Source: Coprococcus sp. OM04-5BH (lineage in GTDB: Bacteria > Bacillota > Clostridia > Lachnospirales > Lachnospiraceae). From it: DNA of 64,000 bases. Below, piece after piece: positions 54,856 to 63,295 of this stretch (within the stretch, counting starts at the first letter, position 1; every line of letters begins with the position of its first letter). Both the position numbers and the translations under genes were made by a program. The stretch covers positions 102,504 to 166,503 of the forward strand of contig NZ_QULM01000006.1 in assembly GCF_003482105.1 (NCBI RefSeq). Reading direction: 5' to 3'. Under the pieces are notes generated by a model, which made no database searches, had not been told where the DNA came from, and was given only the letters and a program-made list of their open reading frames with translations.

Positions 54856-55758
54856 ATGAAAAATGAAAATAAAACGTCCAACACTTTATTGAAATATCTC
54901 CTGATAACTCTCCTTATATGCTGTATTATCTCCGGCATAACCGGGATAATCATTGGCTGTATAAGGAATTCGGAAAAAAAGTCATCCGGAGATAGCAAGG
55001 GTAATGGAAACGGCTATAGTGAAGTGGCTGCTTCTACGGAGGATCCTCAGGATACTACCGAACTTACCACCGAGGCCACAACAGAAGTAACCACAGAGGA
55101 AGAGGTTGATCCTGTGATAGTTGTTCTTGATCCGGGGCACGACTCGGAATATTGTACCAGAAATCATCCCCAGCTTGGCATGAATGAACAGGACCTTAAC
55201 CTGACTATTGCCCTGGCATGCCGCGACAGACTTGAGCAGTACAAGGGAATAAAGGTATACATGACCCGTGAGGACGGCTCCTGCCCGGATCCCGAAGACA
55301 AGGGTGACAAATGCATAGAGGTAAGAACCGGAATTGCTACTGATCTTAATGCTGACCTTTTCGTTGCCATCCATTGTAATGGCTCAACAGGTGTGCTTGG
55401 AGACTCTCCGGAAGGTTCAGAGGTATATGTGCCCAATTATTCTGCATACACAGAGGATATGACAAAACTTGGCAATATCATAGGTAATAATCTCTCTTCT
55501 ATGGATATTAAGTTTAATGGTGTCAAGGTTCGAACAAAAGCAGAAAAGGGTGTATATGACGATGGCTCAACCCAGGACTGGTACTACCTGATAAGCTATA
55601 GCGTAGAAGGTGGTCATCCGGGAATAATCATTGAGCATGCATACATGGACAACACTCACGACAACGAAATCCTGAAAAGCGAAGACAATCTGAAGAAAAT
55701 GGGTGAGCTTGACGCAGACGCAATCGCAGAGTACTACGGTCTTGAGCTAAAACAATAA
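54856..55758 (+). CDS. Membrane-anchored N-acetylmuramoyl-L-alanine amidase (Amidase_3)
   Basis: The 300-residue protein has an N-terminal membrane helix (~13-35), a Thr/Glu-rich linker (TTELTTEATTEVTTEEE) and an amidase_3 domain (~87-295). Zinc ligands His95 (LDPGHDS), Glu111 and His173 (AIHCNG) and catalytic Glu260 (IIIEHAY) are in place. It cleaves the MurNAc-L-Ala bond outside the membrane. The SD before ATG 54856 is weak (AAGG 15 bases upstream), so translation may be low. A bidirectional terminator follows at 55833-55879. Confidence 0.93.
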   Translation: MKNENKTSNTLLKYLLITLLICCIISGITGIIIGCIRNSEKKSSGDSKGNGNGYSEVAASTEDPQDTTELTTEATTEVTTEEEVDPVIVVLDPGHDSEYCTRNHPQLGMNEQDLNLTIALACRDRLEQYKGIKVYMTREDGSCPDPEDKGDKCIEVRTGIATDLNADLFVAIHCNGSTGVLGDSPEGSEVYVPNYSAYTEDMTKLGNIIGNNLSSMDIKFNGVKVRTKAEKGVYDDGSTQDWYYLISYSVEGGHPGIIIEHAYMDNTHDNEILKSEDNLKKMGELDADAIAEYYGLELKQ

Positions 55759-55832
55759 AACATAATAAATTAAGCACCGCATATACAAACATATAAACAA
55801 GCAAATATATACAACCCATATACATACAATCT

Positions 55833-55879
55833 AAAAAGAGACTGGTTTCATGTTACTAACACAAAACAGTCTCTTTTTT
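55833..55879. terminator. Bidirectional terminator between amidase and alpha/beta hydrolase
   Basis: AAAAAGAGACTG (55833-55844) pairs with CAGTCTCTTTTT, giving a 12-bp stem with a loop of about 22 bases. T-rich tails are present on both strands. Confidence 0.85.
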
Positions 55880-55932
55880 CAATCTATAACTCATCAAAAT
55901 TCGAAACCTGTCTATTTTATTCAATCTCTGAA

Positions 55933-56694
55933 TCACCCAAACTCAAAGAACTTAATTATAGTAGATATGGCTTCCTCCATATGCCTTGGATCCCTGAAAC
56001 GGTGCTCCGCTCCCTCCACCGGAAGGAACTCGATCACATTGTCCTCAGCGAATTTCTTTACAACATCAAAGGACACGATCTCATCGGCTGTGCCCTGGAT
56101 AATGTAAATATCATCGGCATAATCAAAGAACTCGTACTTTGTAATATCATTTTCCCTAAGAGAGTCCAGGAATTTCATGCCAATCTTGATCTTCCGGTCA
56201 AAGCCCACAAGGACTTCCTTTCCCTTTTGAAGCTTCTCATAATCCCCGGCGTTCATTATCCTGTCGGTCATGGACCGGTAGATGCTTATTGCCGGGCTTC
56301 TAAGGGCAATCTTCTTGAATGGATTTCCATGCTCGATAATATATTTTAAGAAAAGATAACCGCCAAAGCTTGTGGCATATACGAAGAGCTCCGGCGAGTC
56401 GTATTTCTCCTGAATATACTCCATCACCAAGCTTATATAGGTATCGCAGTCTTCAAGGGTCAAGGTCTTCCTTACGTCATTTCCATGACATGGAAGATTG
56501 AAGGTAACTACCGCCTTTCCCTTGTATTTTGATATTACTCTCTCGGCAAATTTCTCCGCAGCCTTATTGTCCATATGGCCGCCAAAGCCGTGTCCGAAGA
56601 GAACCACCTGCTTTACATTTTTCAGATCACCATAATATATCTTTGCTCTGATATTATATCCATCTTTATTCACTTCAAAATATCTGTTGTTCAT
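55933..56694 (-). CDS. Alpha/beta hydrolase
   Basis: The 253-residue soluble hydrolase has a lipase-like fold. Nucleophile Ser lies in ATSFGGY, the acid in QGTADEIVSF and the His in GAEHRFRD. The oxyanion region FGHGFGGHMDN is typical of serine aminopeptidase/esterase-type proteins; the substrate is not identifiable. ATG 56694 (MNNRYFEVNKDG) is selected because GAGGA lies 6 bases upstream; an ATG twelve codons earlier has no SD. The gene has no obvious operon partner. Confidence 0.87.
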   Translation of the reverse strand: MNNRYFEVNKDGYNIRAKIYYGDLKNVKQVVLFGHGFGGHMDNKAAEKFAERVISKYKGKAVVTFNLPCHGNDVRKTLTLEDCDTYISLVMEYIQEKYDSPELFVYATSFGGYLFLKYIIEHGNPFKKIALRSPAISIYRSMTDRIMNAGDYEKLQKGKEVLVGFDRKIKIGMKFLDSLRENDITKYEFFDYADDIYIIQGTADEIVSFDVVKKFAEDNVIEFLPVEGAEHRFRDPRHMEEAISTIIKFFEFG

Positions 56695-56901
56695 ATCCGT
56701 TCCTCTAAGCCGCTGTCCATAAAACTTCATTTAGTCTTTATTCTATATTAATTCAGCTTTATACTGTCTATATTCCACCGCAAATAATATTTTACAGCTT
56801 TATTCTATCCATATCCCACTGCAAATAATATTTTACCGCCCTATTATATGCCAACATCCGGATACTATCAACCGGATTTTCTCCAATACTTTTCCTGAGG
56901 A

Positions 56902-58290
56902 TCAGTCGAACATGATACTTAAAAGTCCTCTTCCGTCAGCTTCCTCAACATAATAATTTCCGCCATCGGACACTATGGATGAATCAAGCATTTGCTCACT
57001 CTTAAGTTCATTTGCTCTGGTAATGGTTATTAAAGAAATGATCTTTCTCCTGTTGATCTCTGACTGAGGTATTGAATACTCCACATTAAACAGTGTATGT
57101 CTGCCCTTCCTGCGACAGGTGATCCTCATCCACGGTGTATCATCAATATTCTTACCCGACTGTCTTTGATGTTTTGACTGTCCCTGCTGTTTTGAGTGTT
57201 CGTCTTGCTCTGAGCGTTTTTTCCTTCTGTACTGCCTGCTGCTTCTGTCCATAAGCTCATCTATGACCTTTTTAAGGACTGAGGTGTATCTGTCTATAGC
57301 TTCAATATTTTCCCTTGACTGCTCTATGATATGCTCAAGAATGATCCCCCTGTCATCCGCCTCACGGAATATAAGAGAGATAAACATATCGAACTTGGCG
57401 TCCCCTGAAAATGACAGTTCTGCATACTCGCTGTGCTTTGCTAACAGATCCAGCATACCGCTTCTGGCCTCGGTGTTCTGGTCATTTTCAGCTAACAGCT
57501 TTATTACCTGAAGCTCCTTGTTCAGATCATGCTTTATCTTACTGAGTTCCTTGTTCTTCTCTACAGCCTCCCTGTAATTCCTGTCTAAAAGCTCCAGAGT
57601 CCTTCGCTTCTCCTCCTGCTTTCTCACAACATATATTCGTTTCTTAAGGCTGCTGCTAAAGGCGGCCAGTCCAAGCACTATCAGAAGATCCGCCACTGTT
57701 ATGATTATTATGCTCCAGGTACTATTCTTCACTTCTATACTTCTGTAGACATCCATTGGGATCAGCGTACAACAATATATAATATAGATTATCCTCCATA
57801 TCCTGTCACTGCCCCTGTAATTTCTCGGGAAAATCTTTCTGTATACCATAGCACACAGCCAGGCTGACAGTACAAACAATACTCCTCCCAGCACATAGTC
57901 AGATGGATCACTGAACATCCTGTCCGGATCCGGCACTGAAAAGGCATATAATGTCCCCGGGAACGGGCTTGCAATAATATATATGACTAATGTGTTAAAA
58001 CGAGATAAAATCACATATAAAATCATACTAAAAAAAACAGGTCCATCAGTACATAAAAGAGCGACAACATAAATCATCACCAACTGTATGATAGTTGAGA
58101 TCACAAGCAGAGAATTGTTATCAGTTACCAGCGCATATGAATTAATTCCCTGTTCCACGCCACATACCACAAATGTAAATATGTAACACCAGACATTCCT
58201 TTTAAATTGTGTACCCTTTGACCATATAATTGTCGCCTGTATTCCAAGAATTATACCGAACACCACGCCAAAGGCTGCTGCTCTTGACAT
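56902..58290 (-). CDS. GHKL-like membrane sensor with intact H box and degenerate ATP-binding domain (copy 1)
   Basis: The 462-residue protein has about seven N-terminal membrane helices (1-210), a coiled linker, and a histidine-kinase-like part. The phospho-accepting motif SKIKHDLNKEL keeps His254. The N box, normally LLDNAIEA, reads VIDELMDRSS, and no GxG lid is visible before the final DGGNYYVEEADGRG. It is unlikely to bind ATP. A Gln/His/Lys-rich insertion of about 25 residues (~372-396) is absent from copy 2. ATG 58290 follows GGAGGAAAAT; an ATG seven codons earlier has no SD. It is the last gene of the operon. Confidence 0.82.
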   Translation of the reverse strand: MSRAAAFGVVFGIILGIQATIIWSKGTQFKRNVWCYIFTFVVCGVEQGINSYALVTDNNSLLVISTIIQLVMIYVVALLCTDGPVFFSMILYVILSRFNTLVIYIIASPFPGTLYAFSVPDPDRMFSDPSDYVLGGVLFVLSAWLCAMVYRKIFPRNYRGSDRIWRIIYIIYCCTLIPMDVYRSIEVKNSTWSIIIITVADLLIVLGLAAFSSSLKKRIYVVRKQEEKRRTLELLDRNYREAVEKNKELSKIKHDLNKELQVIKLLAENDQNTEARSGMLDLLAKHSEYAELSFSGDAKFDMFISLIFREADDRGIILEHIIEQSRENIEAIDRYTSVLKKVIDELMDRSSRQYRRKKRSEQDEHSKQQGQSKHQRQSGKNIDDTPWMRITCRRKGRHTLFNVEYSIPQSEINRRKIISLITITRANELKSEQMLDSSIVSDGGNYYVEEADGRGLLSIMFD

Positions 58291-58338
58291 ATTTTCCTCC
58301 ATATCTGACATGACAGAATAATCCCTGCCATAATTTCA

Positions 58339-59676
58339 TCAGTTATTCGTATTAAACATAATGGTAAGAAGTCCTCTTCCGTCCGTTTCCTCAAGGTAAT
58401 AATTACCGCCATCTGCCACTATAGACGAATTCATGAGTCCCTCACTCTTAAGGGACGCCGCCTTGGAGATGGTTATCCATGAAATGATCCGGGCTTTTCT
58501 TATCTGTGACTGATCAACTGAATATTCCACATTAAACAGAATATGCTTACCCTTCTTACGGCAGGTGATCCTCATCCACGGTTTATCATCGGCAATAACT
58601 TTTTTCTTCCTGTAGGTTCTGCTGCTCCTGTCCATGATCTCATCTATGACCTTTTTAAGGACTAAGGTGTATCTGTCTATAACTTCAATATTCTCCTTTG
58701 ACTGCTCTATGATATGCTCAAGGACAATGCCCTTCTCATCTGCCTCACGGAATATAAGAGAGATAAACATATCGAACTTGGCGTCCCCTGAAAATGACAG
58801 TTCTGCATACTCGCTGTGCTTTGCTAACAGATCCAGCATACCGCTTCTGGCCTCAGTGTTCTGACCATTTTCAGCTAACAGTTTTATAACCTGAAGCTCC
58901 TTGTTCAAGTCATGCTTTATCTTCCTCAACTCTTTGTTCTTTTCTACCGCTTCCTTGTAGTTCCTGTCAAGAAGCTCCAGAGTTTTCCTTTTCTCCTCCT
59001 GCTCTCTCTTGACGCGGACACGTTCAGTGACTGTTATGGCAAATACAACACCTGCAAACGCCATAAGTGATGTCATAAACAAACGTCCTATAACCCAACT
59101 GTTACTTTCCCTTAGCACATCTACTCTGACCAGATATGAATACACGACATATACAGACCATAGTGCACATATGATCATAAATAAACGCTCATTATGCTCT
59201 CTCTTCCGTCTGAACAGCCTGGCATATATGGCAAGGCATATCCATGTTACTACCAAAAAAATTCCTATTCCAAACAGGCACTCCGGCAGATGATCCACTA
59301 CGTTCTTCGCCTGGTAGGTGGTCATTACATAAAAGATCTCCGGCATGGGTCTGACCACAATATATAGCACTAATGTGTTCACCTGTTGTAACAGATAAAC
59401 CATCATCAAGTTGAAATAGCTTGGTTTCTCGGCAAATCCTCTGTCGATTATAAAATATGATACCCAGTTCGCAAAGGCTCCGATCATCAGCAGTGTCAAG
59501 CTTCCGGAGCTGTTTACCGAATACATATTAAGAAAACATCCCGCTTCAAGTAATACAACTGATATGATCCACGCTGACGCCTTTCTTTTAAGTGGATCTG
59601 CCTTGGCAAATGCCATCACACTTGCTATTGCCGACGCCGTTCCAAATAATAATGAATGTAATACTGCCGTTGACAT
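58339..59676 (-). CDS. GHKL-like membrane sensor with intact H box and degenerate ATP-binding domain (copy 2)
   Basis: The 445-residue paralogue of the next gene has seven membrane helices (1-215) that differ from copy 1, then RKIKHDLNKEL with His255 and the altered N box VIDEIMDRSS. From the linker onward the two proteins are nearly the same, and 113 bases are identical. The membrane part differs, suggesting different signals with a shared output. It lies 79 bases after the ATPase gene, separated by a stem-loop. ATG 59676 follows GGGAGGGGCAGAT. Confidence 0.82.
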   Translation of the reverse strand: MSTAVLHSLLFGTASAIASVMAFAKADPLKRKASAWIISVVLLEAGCFLNMYSVNSSGSLTLLMIGAFANWVSYFIIDRGFAEKPSYFNLMMVYLLQQVNTLVLYIVVRPMPEIFYVMTTYQAKNVVDHLPECLFGIGIFLVVTWICLAIYARLFRRKREHNERLFMIICALWSVYVVYSYLVRVDVLRESNSWVIGRLFMTSLMAFAGVVFAITVTERVRVKREQEEKRKTLELLDRNYKEAVEKNKELRKIKHDLNKELQVIKLLAENGQNTEARSGMLDLLAKHSEYAELSFSGDAKFDMFISLIFREADEKGIVLEHIIEQSKENIEVIDRYTLVLKKVIDEIMDRSSRTYRKKKVIADDKPWMRITCRKKGKHILFNVEYSVDQSQIRKARIISWITISKAASLKSEGLMNSSIVADGGNYYLEETDGRGLLTIMFNTNN

Positions 59677-59730
59677 ATCTGCCCCTCCCTTCTATCCTGT
59701 CGATTATGCTAAACCTGCTATACATAACTT

Positions 59731-59755
59731 AAGCGCACACAAGACGTATGCGCTT
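59731..59755 (-). other. Intercistronic stem-loop in the sensor operon
   Basis: AAGCGCA (59731-59737) pairs with TGCGCTT (59749-59755) around an 11-base loop, right after the stop codon of the ATPase gene. A T-rich tail is present only on the plus strand. It may tune the relative levels of the upstream and downstream genes. Confidence 0.5.
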
Positions 59756-60469
59756 TTATTCGTATGGCACAACTATATCCACCTTAAATCTCTCACCGAG
59801 ATCAGTGAAATTAACCGTACCCTTATATCTCTCCACAAGCTCCTTTATTATCTGAGTGCCGAAGCCGTGCTCACTCTTGTCCTCTTTGCTGGTAGCCAAC
59901 TTCCGATCCAGTGGCTTCTCCGATCTCAGCTTGGAATTGGTGGCTGTAATGTGAAGCACCCTGCTGTCCTTGCATTTTACATTCTCAAGGACAAATGAAA
60001 TAAACGAGCCGCCAAGCTTCTCCGCCGCCTCAACTGCATTATCCAGAATATTCTGGGCAAGTCTTACAAGATCCATATCCTCCATGGGAAATCCCGGCTC
60101 GAGTCTTGCAATATTAAGGTCAAGTCTTATGGACTTCTCCTGACACAGGCTTTCCTTAATCGTCAACACTGCGTCCAAGTACATATTTCCCGAATAGGTA
60201 TTTATCCTGTCATGGGCATATCCGTCTCTATCATCACCTAAAGCTGCATCTGCCTCCGTCCCCTGTTTAAAATAACTGTCCCTTAAGCCCTCAAGAATCT
60301 CATTTGCCCGCATAAGCTCCTGATACTGGATCGCCTCAGCCGAAACAAGCTCCAGATCCGAGTCAGTACCAAGCAGCTTTTTCTTCTGTATGTAATTGAC
60401 CAGACTGGCGATCATAAGTATTGCAAATATGACAATCGACCAGACACACAGTATGATTAACAGTTTCAT
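59756..60469 (-). CDS. GHKL ATPase (histidine-kinase catalytic domain) without phospho-accepting His
   Basis: The 237-residue protein has one N-terminal membrane helix (5-26) and a GHKL domain. The N box RLAQNILDNAVEAA (136-149) and G box EHGFGTQII are intact, as is the SGNMYLDAVL block. Where the family has an LRHD-type phosphorylation motif, this protein reads GLRDSYFKQ (61-69), so it lacks the acceptor His. It may phosphorylate the His of the two partner proteins in the same operon. ATG 60469 is behind GGGGAGATAT, 9 bases after the response regulator stop. Confidence 0.85.
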   Translation of the reverse strand: MKLLIILCVWSIVIFAILMIASLVNYIQKKKLLGTDSDLELVSAEAIQYQELMRANEILEGLRDSYFKQGTEADAALGDDRDGYAHDRINTYSGNMYLDAVLTIKESLCQEKSIRLDLNIARLEPGFPMEDMDLVRLAQNILDNAVEAAEKLGGSFISFVLENVKCKDSRVLHITATNSKLRSEKPLDRKLATSKEDKSEHGFGTQIIKELVERYKGTVNFTDLGERFKVDIVVPYE

Positions 60470-60478
60470 ATATCTCCC

Positions 60479-61195
60479 CTACATACGCTCCGCCCAATAT
60501 TTCATATAGGCTTCCCTGAACTTCTCGAAATAGGTCTTGCCCATAGGAAGCTTGATGGAATCCACAAGCTCCAGCTCTTCCTTACCTATTGCTACCACCT
60601 TCTCAAGATTGACCACATAACTTCCATAACATCTCTGGAACTGATCCGGCAACTGTCTGTTGACCTCTGAAAGGGACAGATAGCAATTATATTTTCTCTT
60701 ATCTGTGACAACCACTGTCTTTCTGCCCAGTCTCTCAACATAGATAATATCCTTCAGGTAAATAAATGCAGTGGTTCCGTCGGTGGTAAGCTGCAAGACC
60801 TTTTTCTCCCTGTCGGCCTCATACATCTTTCTCACCTTATTTATGGCTCTTGGAAGCATAACAGCCTTGTTCTTCTTTAGAACGAAATAACAATGTTCAA
60901 TATCGTACACCTCAGGTGCATATTCCAGAAAATTGGTCAGGAAAATGATATAACATTCCGGTGCATATTTGTTTATAAGGGCACCCAGTTTTATTCCGTC
61001 GTAATCTCTTCCCACAAAGTCTATATCCAGAATAAGTACGTCACGATCAAATATATCCTGCTTAACAGCCTTTCTTATATCCTCGGGAAAGAACAAAGTA
61101 ACCTCGTCCTCTTCTTTCAAATTACAGTTGTTATACAAACAATTTTTCGTCTCTTCCTGTTCGTCTTTTACGTCATCGCAAATACCAATTCTCAT
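60479..61195 (-). CDS. LytTR family response regulator
   Basis: The 238-residue protein has an N-terminal receiver domain with acidic pocket CDDVKDE and phospho-acceptor Asp in LILDID, followed by a LytTR DNA-binding domain from ~135 (LKDIIYVERLGRKTVVV, then FQRCYGSYVVNLEKVVAI). LytTR regulators partner with GHKL histidine kinases such as AgrC/AgrA, which fits the three downstream genes. ATG 61195 is chosen, 8 bases after GGGGAG; a GTG three codons upstream overlaps the SD. It is the first gene of the four-gene operon. Confidence 0.92.
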   Translation of the reverse strand: MRIGICDDVKDEQEETKNCLYNNCNLKEEDEVTLFFPEDIRKAVKQDIFDRDVLILDIDFVGRDYDGIKLGALINKYAPECYIIFLTNFLEYAPEVYDIEHCYFVLKKNKAVMLPRAINKVRKMYEADREKKVLQLTTDGTTAFIYLKDIIYVERLGRKTVVVTDKRKYNCYLSLSEVNRQLPDQFQRCYGSYVVNLEKVVAIGKEELELVDSIKLPMGKTYFEKFREAYMKYWAERM

Positions 61196-61204
61196 ATATT
61201 TCAC

Positions 61205-61560
61205 TCCCCATTTTTTACATTATCTATTCAAAATCCACTTTTAAGACGTAGATCCTCAAAGATATGCAATCACCTATTTCTATGCATATTCCGGGCATAC
61301 GGGTGCACACCCCGGCAGATATTCCGCATATAACTTCTGATTACTGTGTGACAACCAGGTATAAAAATCAGAAGGATCTAATTATAATATGCTACATTAT
61401 ATAATAACCTTCTATGTAGCATCGCACATAACATTATACAATGGGTGTTTATATAATAAAAGATGTAATTTGGATTTTTTTGTCGAAAAATTGAATTTTT
61501 CGACGCAAGTGACGACAATTATGACGTCATAATCTGTTTTTGAATATATTTCCGGAATTT
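61205..61560 (-). promoter_or_regulatory. Palindrome-rich control region of the sensor operon
   Basis: No gene is visible in this stretch. It contains a perfect 16-bp palindrome ATTATGACGTCATAAT (61518-61533), a near-palindrome of 21 bases with 10-bp arms (61483-61503), and an inverted repeat TGCTACAT/ATGTAGCA (61390-61397 and 61414-61421). A TATAAT -10 lies at 61438-61433 (minus strand), with only a weak -35. A GC-rich hairpin (61291-61315) gives a structured leader. Likely binding sites for the LytTR protein or another regulator are inferred, not shown. Confidence 0.55.
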
Positions 61561-61582
61561 TCACAGTATAATTCACAAAAAA

Positions 61583-61633
61583 CACAACAGGATATCAATA
61601 TAACTCTCTGTTGTGTTTATATGATATCCTGTT
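61583..61633. terminator. Overlapping hairpins after the HD gene
   Basis: AACAGGATATCA (61586-61597) pairs with TGATATCCTGTT (61622-61633), giving a 12-bp stem with T-rich tails on both strands. CACAACAG (61583-61590) can instead pair with CTGTTGTG (61608-61615), using part of the same left arm. It is probably the terminator of the HD gene; the alternative pair is only a possible fold. Confidence 0.6.
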
Positions 61634-61675
61634 TTATTTTAGTTTTATTTTAGTTGTATTTTAGTTATATTTTTG
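61632..61675. repeat. 11-bp tandem repeat, four copies
   Basis: TTTTATTTTAG occurs twice exactly (61632-61642, 61643-61653), then TTGTATTTTAG and TTATATTTTTG (to 61675). The period is one DNA helical turn. The AT-rich block lies between the HD stop and the overlapping hairpins. Confidence 0.8.
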
Positions 61676-61739
61676 TTGCACTTTCTGTTCTACGTCATTT
61701 ACGTCTTCCCAACAGATAATTATTCTGCTGTGTTTTTTA

Positions 61740-62231
61740 TCATATTTTAAGGTCAAACATCTCACGGCAGATAAGCCGTCCGGCTTCGGTTCTGAATATA
61801 TTATCATATGAGGCTTTGACGCTTTCCTTTGACAGTCCGTCCTCATACATATTTACAAGGAAATCCGCTTCCACAAGTATCTGATAATCTATAGCGTCTA
61901 TATTGTTATAGGTATGATGATGGGCTATTAGATACTGAACCCTCTCTGATACCCGCTCCGGATATCCAAGCTCCGCAAGAAGTGCCTTCGCCAGAGCCGG
62001 TCCCTCCTTCTCCTGTAATTTGCCACTGCAATCTCCGTACTTCTCCTCACAAAGATGTATCCCTATATCATGGGTAAGTGCCGCTGTTTCAATGATGAAC
62101 CTGGTATCATCATCCACCCCCTCCATCTCCGCCATCAGTTTCGCATAGCTGTGAACCTTGCAGAAGTGCTGTATCCTTTTGGGGTCACCGGCGTATAGTT
62201 TTATCATTTGCATGTGTAGGGTGTTTAACAT
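61740..62231 (-). CDS. HD domain protein (predicted phosphohydrolase)
   Basis: The 163-residue protein has the HD fold: His27 (HSYAKL), His54-Asp55 (LTHDIGIH), a later HHHTY and an Asp in VEADFLVN. These metal-binding residues suggest a nucleotide or phosphomonoester hydrolase. The closest feel is the HDIG-type small family of Clostridia, with unknown substrate. ATG 62231 follows AAAGGAGCTACCC. It lies upstream of the palindrome-rich region and downstream of the XRE cassette. Confidence 0.85.
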   Translation of the reverse strand: MLNTLHMQMIKLYAGDPKRIQHFCKVHSYAKLMAEMEGVDDDTRFIIETAALTHDIGIHLCEEKYGDCSGKLQEKEGPALAKALLAELGYPERVSERVQYLIAHHHTYNNIDAIDYQILVEADFLVNMYEDGLSKESVKASYDNIFRTEAGRLICREMFDLKI

Positions 62232-62296
62232 GGGTAGCTCCTTTCTTTTCTATTTACTACTGCCTTGTTAATAGGCAGATCATTTCCGTGTACACC

Positions 62297-62446
62297 ATTC
62301 CGACGGACCTGTTTTCAAATATTTGTTGAACAATACTTCGAGTACGCTGATTGACAACCAATCATAATTATGATATTATCCATACAAGAAACGAAGTTTA
62401 CTACCGTACAGTTTTTACTCAAGCGGCCTGCTCGTTTCTTTTTTTA
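62297..62446 (+). repeat. Cassette copy 1: operator, promoter and short plus-strand transcript
   Basis: ATTCCGACGGAC (62297-62308) and GTTTTCAAATATTTG (62311-62325) precede TTGACA (62351-62356) and TATTAT (62374-62379), 17 bases apart. The predicted start near 62386 is AAGAAACGA, which pairs with TCGTTTCTT (62432-62440) followed by T. The ~60-base RNA would be antisense to the last ~32 bases of the XRE gene. A related copy lies at 63348-63477. Confidence 0.65.
62386..62446 (+). ncRNA. Predicted small plus-strand RNA, copy 1
   Basis: The RNA runs from the predicted start site to the T run, about 60 bases. Its 5' end AAGAAACGA pairs with the 3' end TCGTTTCTT, so the ends form a panhandle stem with terminator function. 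It overlaps the XRE gene end in antisense. No expression evidence is available. Confidence 0.45.
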
Positions 62447-63278
62447 TTGTTACAATATCATATAAATACAATTTACCATTTTCATCTCGTCTGACTAATA
62501 TACGAGCTCGAAAAATATTATATTTCTCTAATTCCCCCTCTTCATTGTAAACCGGAATTCCAAAACGAGTTGTATAACGATACCAACCAAACTTAGCTTT
62601 GTCTCCATGTCTATTGTTATAATCAGGAAATTTCGTTTTATCAGTTGCTATTTCAATCAGCTTATCGATTGCAGTAACTGCATTCGCTTTTGCTTTTTCA
62701 TTGGCACCTTTTACTTCCTTTGTATCCTTTGAATGAGCGAACTCATCCGGAAAATCAGTGCCAATATACACTTCTTCCGAACTTTCTAATATTTCAAAAC
62801 ATTCCCCAACATATTGTTTTAAATACATTTCGATTTCATTCCAATCAATGCTTCTTCTAGACTTATATCTAACGTCATTAATCAAAACAATACTTTTGCC
62901 ATTCTCATCCTTAATAATCGAAATTTTCCGTTCTTGTTTATCATTATTCTCATTACATCTAATACTATAATAATAAGCAATTACTCTTCTTTTAATAGCG
63001 GCAGAAGAACTATTAATAATCTCCATAACCCGCTTATCTTCCGTAATATATTCTGCTGTCGGAAGCATATTAATTTTATCTTCCTCATCGCAAAGTAAAT
63101 CTACAAGCGACATATCAAGTGCCTTGCATATAGCAACCAATTTATCTGCCTGCGGATTAATCTTCTTTTTACGCCAGTCACTGATCGTACTTGTAGCAAT
63201 ACCGGTTCTTCGCGATAATTCAATCTGACTCATGTGTAATTCTTCAAGTCTTGCAAAAATCTTTTCATATATACTCAT
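62415..63278 (-). CDS. XRE family regulator with C-terminal mobile-element type domain
   Basis: The 287-residue protein has an N-terminal XRE helix-turn-helix (~5-65; IELSRRTGIATSTISDWRKKK). The C-terminal part ends with YNIFRARILVRRDENGKLYLYDIVTIKKETSRPLE, split here from FGWYRYTTRFGIPVY; this kind of YLYDI..IKKET ending occurs in large polyvalent proteins of integrative elements and phages, some with ribonuclease-like folds. The middle (~75-160) has no recognised domain. ATG 63278 lies behind AAAGAGACGCATT (weak SD). It is probably autoregulated (operator at 63296-63308). Confidence 0.75.
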   Translation of the reverse strand: MSIYEKIFARLEELHMSQIELSRRTGIATSTISDWRKKKINPQADKLVAICKALDMSLVDLLCDEEDKINMLPTAEYITEDKRVMEIINSSSAAIKRRVIAYYYSIRCNENNDKQERKISIIKDENGKSIVLINDVRYKSRRSIDWNEIEMYLKQYVGECFEILESSEEVYIGTDFPDEFAHSKDTKEVKGANEKAKANAVTAIDKLIEIATDKTKFPDYNNRHGDKAKFGWYRYTTRFGIPVYNEEGELEKYNIFRARILVRRDENGKLYLYDIVTIKKETSRPLE

Positions 63279-63295
63279 AATGCGTCTCTTTATTT

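Noticed and set aside
59756..60469. His in GYAHDRINTY as the phospho-acceptor of the small GHKL protein
   Set aside because: It lies only about 8 residues before the SGNMYLDAV block, whereas the H box is normally about 40 residues before it and inside the dimerisation helix.
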